The position numbers and the translations under genes are program-made. The notes under the pieces were generated by a model that saw only the letters and a list, made by a program, of their open reading frames with translations, did not search any database and had not been told where the DNA came from. Shown here one piece after another: positions 60,609 through 64,000 of a stretch of DNA of 64,000 bases. The stretch covers positions 1 to 64,000 of the forward strand of contig DDQZ01000019.1 in NCBI GenBank assembly GCA_002343505.1, in the 5' to 3' direction. This DNA comes from Verrucomicrobiaceae bacterium UBA2429 (lineage in GTDB: Bacteria > Verrucomicrobiota > Verrucomicrobiia > Verrucomicrobiales > Verrucomicrobiaceae). How positions within the stretch are numbered: the first letter of the stretch is position 1; each line of letters begins with the position of its first letter.

Positions 60609-60839
60609 ATGAAAACGCTCATCCCCGCACTCCTGCTCAGCGCCCTCACCCTCGGCACCGCTCTCGCCAAAAGCGGCCCGCCCGTCAATGACCTCTGCCC
60701 CGTGGATGGCAAGGCCGTCCGCATCATCTACCGCATCTTCAGCGAGAGGGGGAACGTGGCCTTCTGCTGCACGGAATGCATGGAGACCTGGCGGAAAAAC
60801 CCCGGACGCTATCCGGTGAAACCCAGGATCGAAAAATAA
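60609..60839 (+). CDS. Small exported YHS/TRASH-like metal-binding protein
   Basis: A 76-residue protein with a signal peptide (MKTLIPALLLSALTLGTALA) and a compact cysteine-containing domain: DLCPVDGKAVRIIYRIFSER, then VAFCCTECMETWRKNPGRY. The C-x(n)-FCCxxC spacing with a following W resembles YHS/TRASH domains, which bind metals such as copper. It may bind heavy metal in the periplasm. ATG at 60609 is preferred to an earlier in-frame start because the signal peptide begins there. It lies between ssb and a symporter gene. Confidence 0.75.
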   Translation: MKTLIPALLLSALTLGTALAKSGPPVNDLCPVDGKAVRIIYRIFSERGNVAFCCTECMETWRKNPGRYPVKPRIEK

Positions 60840-60890
60840 TCCGTGCTTGCCAGTTGGCGGGGGAACGGCGTTTCATGGCCGTCTCCCGCC

Positions 60891-62189
60891 ATGCACACTT
60901 CCCCCGCCCGCACGCCCTGGTGGCGCGTCCTCTACATCCAGGTTCTTTTGGCCGTTGTCGCCGGCATTCTGCTGGGGTGGCTTTTTCCCGACACGGGCAA
61001 GACTTTGAAGCCGCTGGGGGACGGCTTCATCAAGCTGATCAAGATGATGATCGCCCCGGTCATCTTCTGCACCGTCGTGCATGGCGTGGCTTCGATGGGT
61101 GATTTGAAAAAGCTCGGCCGGGTCGGTGGAAAGACCCTCCTGTATTTCGAAGTCGTCTCCACCCTGGCCCTCGTCATCGGTCTTGTCGTCGTGAACCTGC
61201 TCAAGCCAGGCGCGGGATTCAATGTGGAGGTGGCCGACCTCGGCGCCAAAGCGGCCGACGCCGCGCGCGAGTATGCCGGGAAGGCGCAGGGGCTCAGCAC
61301 TGTGGATTTTCTGCTCGGCATCATTCCCGGGACGTTCGTCGGAGCCTTTGCGGGCGGTGATCTTTTGCAGGTGCTCTTCATCGCCCTGCTTACCGCGTTC
61401 GGCCTTGCCGGCATGGGGGAGCGCGGCAAGTCCCTGCTGCATGGCATTGACCGAGTCAGCGAGGTCTTCTTTGCCATCATGCGCATCGTGGTGAAAGCCG
61501 CCCCGGTCGGCGCCTTCGGCGCCATGGCCTTCACCATTGGCAGCTACGGCCTTGAGTCCCTGCAAAGGCTCCTCGCCCTCATGCTGGGCTTCTATATCAC
61601 CGCCGGGTTTTTCGTCGTCGTGGTGCTCGGCCTCATCGCGCGCTGGTGCGGCTTTTCCATCTTCCGTTTTCTGGCCTATATCAAGGAGGAGCTTTTGCTC
61701 GTTCTTGGCACCAGCTCCTCGGAGACGGCGCTCCCGTTGATGATCCAAAAACTGCGCGGCCTGGGCTGTGCTCCCGCCACGGTGGGCCTTGTGGTGCCCA
61801 CGGGCTACAGTTTCAACCTGGATGGCACGAACATCTACATGGCCATGGCCGCGGTCTTCCTGGCCCAGGCCACGAACACGCCGCTGGACCTTGGCCAGCA
61901 GGTCAGCCTGCTGCTGGTGGCCATGATCACCTCCAAAGGCGCCAGTGGTGTCACAGGAGCGGGATTCATTACCCTGGCGGCCACTCTTGCCGTCGTGCCC
62001 GGCATCCCCATCGAGTCCCTGGCGCTGCTCGTCGGCATCGACCGTTTCATGAGCGAATGCCGCGCCCTGACCAATCTTATCGGCAACGGCGTCGCCACCG
62101 TGGCCATCAGCCGCTGGGAGGGCGAGGTCACCCCGGAGGTCATCAATGCGAATCTGCGCGACCCAGTTCGCCTGCCGCCGCCCGCATGA
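60891..62189 (+). CDS. Dicarboxylate/amino-acid:cation symporter (DctA/GltP family)
   Basis: A 432-residue inner-membrane carrier of the DAACS family. It has about eight membrane helices, the serine-rich HP1 hairpin [19 protein letters not shown] and the [20 protein letters not shown] motif of the substrate site. The following [20 protein letters not shown] and [16 protein letters not shown] carry the conserved helix residues for sodium or proton and substrate. It likely imports C4-dicarboxylates, glutamate or aspartate. I use the ATG at 60891 ([11 protein letters not shown]); the longer frame to 60843 does not match. Confidence 0.9.
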   Translation: MHTSPARTPWWRVLYIQVLLAVVAGILLGWLFPDTGKTLKPLGDGFIKLIKMMIAPVIFCTVVHGVASMGDLKKLGRVGGKTLLYFEVVSTLALVIGLVVVNLLKPGAGFNVEVADLGAKAADAAREYAGKAQGLSTVDFLLGIIPGTFVGAFAGGDLLQVLFIALLTAFGLAGMGERGKSLLHGIDRVSEVFFAIMRIVVKAAPVGAFGAMAFTIGSYGLESLQRLLALMLGFYITAGFFVVVVLGLIARWCGFSIFRFLAYIKEELLLVLGTSSSETALPLMIQKLRGLGCAPATVGLVVPTGYSFNLDGTNIYMAMAAVFLAQATNTPLDLGQQVSLLLVAMITSKGASGVTGAGFITLAATLAVVPGIPIESLALLVGIDRFMSECRALTNLIGNGVATVAISRWEGEVTPEVINANLRDPVRLPPPA

Positions 62190-62266
62190 ACAGAGGACGC
62201 AGTCCGCGCGCGGATTCCCATGAGAAGCGGCCGGTGTCTGAGAAGTTTTGATTTCTCTTTGGCCTC

Positions 62267-63538
62267 ATGGGCGTTATGACCCTTGAAGACTTCCCCGCCT
62301 CACTCATCTGCATGATTTTTTCCCTCTCCTCGCGCATCCTCACGACTGTGGATCCGAAATGCCTGGCCAAGATCGCCTGGAACTTCGGTTTCAAAGGCGC
62401 GCGCTCGGTGATGCTTTTCAAAAAGCGCATGGAGCAGGGCCAGTTCTTCCCGCCTTTCCTCTACATCTCCATCCTGAACTCCTGCAACCTGCGCTGCCAG
62501 GGCTGCTGGGTGGATGTGGACAAGCCGCGCGAGGCCATCTCTCTGGACGAGCTGAACAAGATCATCAACGACGCCAAAAGGCACGGGAACGCCTTTTTTG
62601 GCCTGCTGGGCGGGGAGCCCTTCATGCACCCGGAACTGCTGGACCTGTTGGCGCTGCACCCGGACTGCTACTTTCAAATCTTCACCAACGGCCAGCTCAT
62701 CACCGCCAAGACCGCCGGGGCGCTGCGCAAGCTGGGCAATGCCACGCCGCTCGTCAGCGTGGAGGGCAACAGCACTGTGAGCGACGAGCGCCGGGGCAAC
62801 AAGGATGTGCTCAACCGCACCCTGCGCGGCCTGCGCAACTGCCTGGACGCGCGCCTGCTCACCGGCGTGGCCACCAGCCTGTGCCAGACGAACATTGGCG
62901 ATCTGCTCACGCGCGAGTGGCTGGAGAAGCTGGTCTCGATGGGCGTCCACTACACCTGGTACCACACCTACCGCCCGGTGGGTCCGCAGATCAATGAGCA
63001 GCTCGCCCTGACACCGGCGCAGATCACGGAGGTGCGGCGCTTTGTCACCTCCATGCGCGCGCGGGTGCCCATCGCCATCGTGGACGCCTATTACGATCAC
63101 AATGGCAAGGCGCTCTGCCCCATGGCCACGGGCATCAGCCATCACATAGGGCCGACGGGCGGCATCGAGCCCTGCCCGATCATCCAGTTCGCCAAAGAAA
63201 CCGTGCGCACGGAGCGGGACATCTTTGATGTGTTCACGCAGTCGGAGTTTTTGAAGGACTTCCGGGAGACTGCGGCGCGGCACACGCGCGGCTGCATCGT
63301 GCTGGAGCGGCCCGACCTGGTGAAGGAACTGGCGCTGCGCCACGGCGCCAAGGACACCACGATCCGCCAGACGGCGATGGCCGAGGTGGAGAGCATGAAG
63401 CCGCGCACCAGCCAGTGGCGCGAGGAGGAGGAGATCCCCGAGCAGCACTGGATGTACAAGGTGGCGAAGCGCTTCTTTTACCACGACTTCGGCGTGTATG
63501 AAAAAATGGACCCGAAGGCGCACTCGCCCGCCGCGTGA
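62267..63538 (+). CDS. Radical SAM protein
   Basis: A 423-residue enzyme with a [4Fe-4S] cluster and S-adenosylmethionine radical chemistry. The cluster motif is SCNLRCQGCWVD near residue 69 (CX3CX2C). The GGEPFMHPELLDLL, TNGQLITAKTAGALRKLG and VSVEGNSTVSDERRGNKD segments are core radical SAM features. Further cysteines near residues 285-350 (LCPMATG, EPCPIIQFAK, TRGCIVLERP) may hold a second cluster as in SPASM-type proteins. The substrate is unknown. A start at 62267 or 62276 is possible. Confidence 0.88.
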   Translation: MGVMTLEDFPASLICMIFSLSSRILTTVDPKCLAKIAWNFGFKGARSVMLFKKRMEQGQFFPPFLYISILNSCNLRCQGCWVDVDKPREAISLDELNKIINDAKRHGNAFFGLLGGEPFMHPELLDLLALHPDCYFQIFTNGQLITAKTAGALRKLGNATPLVSVEGNSTVSDERRGNKDVLNRTLRGLRNCLDARLLTGVATSLCQTNIGDLLTREWLEKLVSMGVHYTWYHTYRPVGPQINEQLALTPAQITEVRRFVTSMRARVPIAIVDAYYDHNGKALCPMATGISHHIGPTGGIEPCPIIQFAKETVRTERDIFDVFTQSEFLKDFRETAARHTRGCIVLERPDLVKELALRHGAKDTTIRQTAMAEVESMKPRTSQWREEEEIPEQHWMYKVAKRFFYHDFGVYEKMDPKAHSPAA

Positions 63539-63580
63539 GGCGGAGCTTGCGCATTGAATCGCGACGGACACTTTTCTCCC

Positions 63581-63790
63581 ATGAGCACCCTCCTTGAGCA
63601 AATCCGCGCCCTGCCGGTGGACGAGCAGGTGGCGCTGGCGAACGAAATTTTAGCCCGCACGGAGGATGACGACTATGATCCGGATTTTCACGCGGAGATC
63701 AGGCGGCGAATCCAGGAGCACGATGCTGACCCTGGCAGCGCTGTGAGCTGGGAAACGGTCAAACAGCAGTGCGGACTAATCGCGGCATAA
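63581..63790 (+). CDS. Addiction-module antitoxin component, apparently without its toxin
   Basis: A 69-residue protein that matches the putative addiction module component family (TIGR02574-like): LLEQIRALPVDEQVALANEI, then DPDFHAEIRRRIQEHDADPG and SAVSWETVKQQ. Members usually pair with a RelE/ParE toxin gene directly downstream. Here the next 45 bases are followed by the start of an unrelated membrane protein frame, so no toxin follows inside the window. Start is ATG 63581 (MSTLLEQ). Confidence 0.85.
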   Translation: MSTLLEQIRALPVDEQVALANEILARTEDDDYDPDFHAEIRRRIQEHDADPGSAVSWETVKQQCGLIAA

Positions 63791-63835
63791 CAAAATGGCA
63801 TTTGATCGCAAGAAAATGCCCACCCCGAGTTGACC

Positions 63836-64000
63836 ATGTCTTTTCCGCCACGAGCTGTCTCCGTTCTCGTGTTGTGCCAGATTTTCATTGTGGCGGGAGG
63901 ACTTCTGCTCACGCGCAGTTTTCGAAAGCTCCATGACAAAACTCTTGGCGAGACTTTTGGGGACAAGCTTCTACCGTCATTCTCCAACCTTGCGATGACC
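63836..64000 (+). CDS. Membrane protein, 3'-truncated by the window edge
   Basis: ATG at 63836 opens a frame of 55 codons to the end of the window. It begins MSFPPRAVSVLVLCQIFIVA and has one hydrophobic segment (VSVLVLCQIFIVAGGLLL), then RSFRKLHDKTLGETFGDKLL. It is probably the N-terminal part of a membrane protein continuing beyond the window. I cannot assign a function. Confidence 0.55.
   Translation, partial: MSFPPRAVSVLVLCQIFIVAGGLLLTRSFRKLHDKTLGETFGDKLLPSFSNLAMT

Noticed and set aside
1..64000. tRNA, rRNA, CRISPR, prophage, origin of replication
   Set aside because: I looked in the intergenic stretches and saw no tRNA cloverleaf, rRNA sequence, repeat-spacer array, integrase or DnaA-box cluster. 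A covariance-model scan would be needed to exclude small structured RNAs.

Overview
The window looks like a chromosomal segment of a high-GC, Gram-negative member of the Verrucomicrobiota, probably near Verrucomicrobiaceae/Prosthecobacter. This is inferred from family content, not from a search. The pointers are an SHD1-domain protein, a PVC-type DUF1080/HEAT/heme dehydrogenase, several very large exported beta-propeller proteins, an lpxB gene (outer-membrane lipid A) and a type II secretion pseudopilin cluster. I see no rRNA, tRNA, CRISPR array or prophage. The only clear mobile element is one IS5-family insertion.

Layout. 1-7.3 kb (+): 5'-truncated recD2 helicase, an exported FAD oxidoreductase, galM, a PP2C phosphatase and a tRNA-dihydrouridine synthase. 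7.3-10 kb (-): an exported nitrilase-fold protein with a possibly frameshifted tail, and a polyprenyl diphosphate synthase. 10-11.6 kb: xylA behind a leader with a strong terminator. 11.6-16 kb: a large SHD1/heparinase-like protein, then a GntR regulator divergent from a Gfo/Idh/MocA dehydrogenase with a palindromic operator between them. 16-24 kb (-): prfB with a canonical +1 programmed frameshift, glpF, an adenylate-kinase-like protein and a 1520-residue DUF1080/HEAT/LamG/cytochrome protein. 24-29.3 kb (-): two coiled-coil membrane proteins, an ABC-2-like permease, pgsA, and an ECF sigma factor with two small membrane partners. 29.5-34.1 kb (-): gspF-G-H-I-J-K, with repeat DNA in the leader-coding parts of I, J and K. 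34.2-37.2 kb: a zinc-ribbon membrane protein, nagA and lpxB.

37.2-40.3 kb (-) holds what I consider the most unusual locus: a NUDIX hydrolase gene overlapping (ATGA) a gene for an 896-residue protein that joins a RelA/SpoT-type synthetase domain, helical repeats, a SLOG (TRPM/LSDAT-like) nucleotide-binding domain and two RyR-like domains. It looks like a self-contained nucleotide-signalling or conflict module.

40.4-44.1 kb (+): a Tat-exported protein, an OPA-type MFS transporter and a LicC-like nucleotidyltransferase. 44.1-46 kb: an IS5-family element flanked by gene fragments, and a signal-peptidase-like protein lacking the catalytic Ser and Lys. 46-50 kb (-): DUF4256 protein, a 49-codon hydrolase-like remnant and a tandem sialidase, overlapping head to tail. 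50.3-59.8 kb (+): a PQQ-propeller protein with an embedded methyltransferase-like region and a 1814-residue FG-GAP/Ig/NHL surface protein. 59.9-64 kb (+): ssb, a metal-binding YHS-like small protein, a dicarboxylate symporter, a radical SAM protein, an orphan addiction-module antitoxin and a 3'-truncated membrane protein.

Many exported glycan-related proteins (galM, xylA, nagA, sialidase, heparinase-like, DUF1080) fit a saprophyte that degrades complex sugars.
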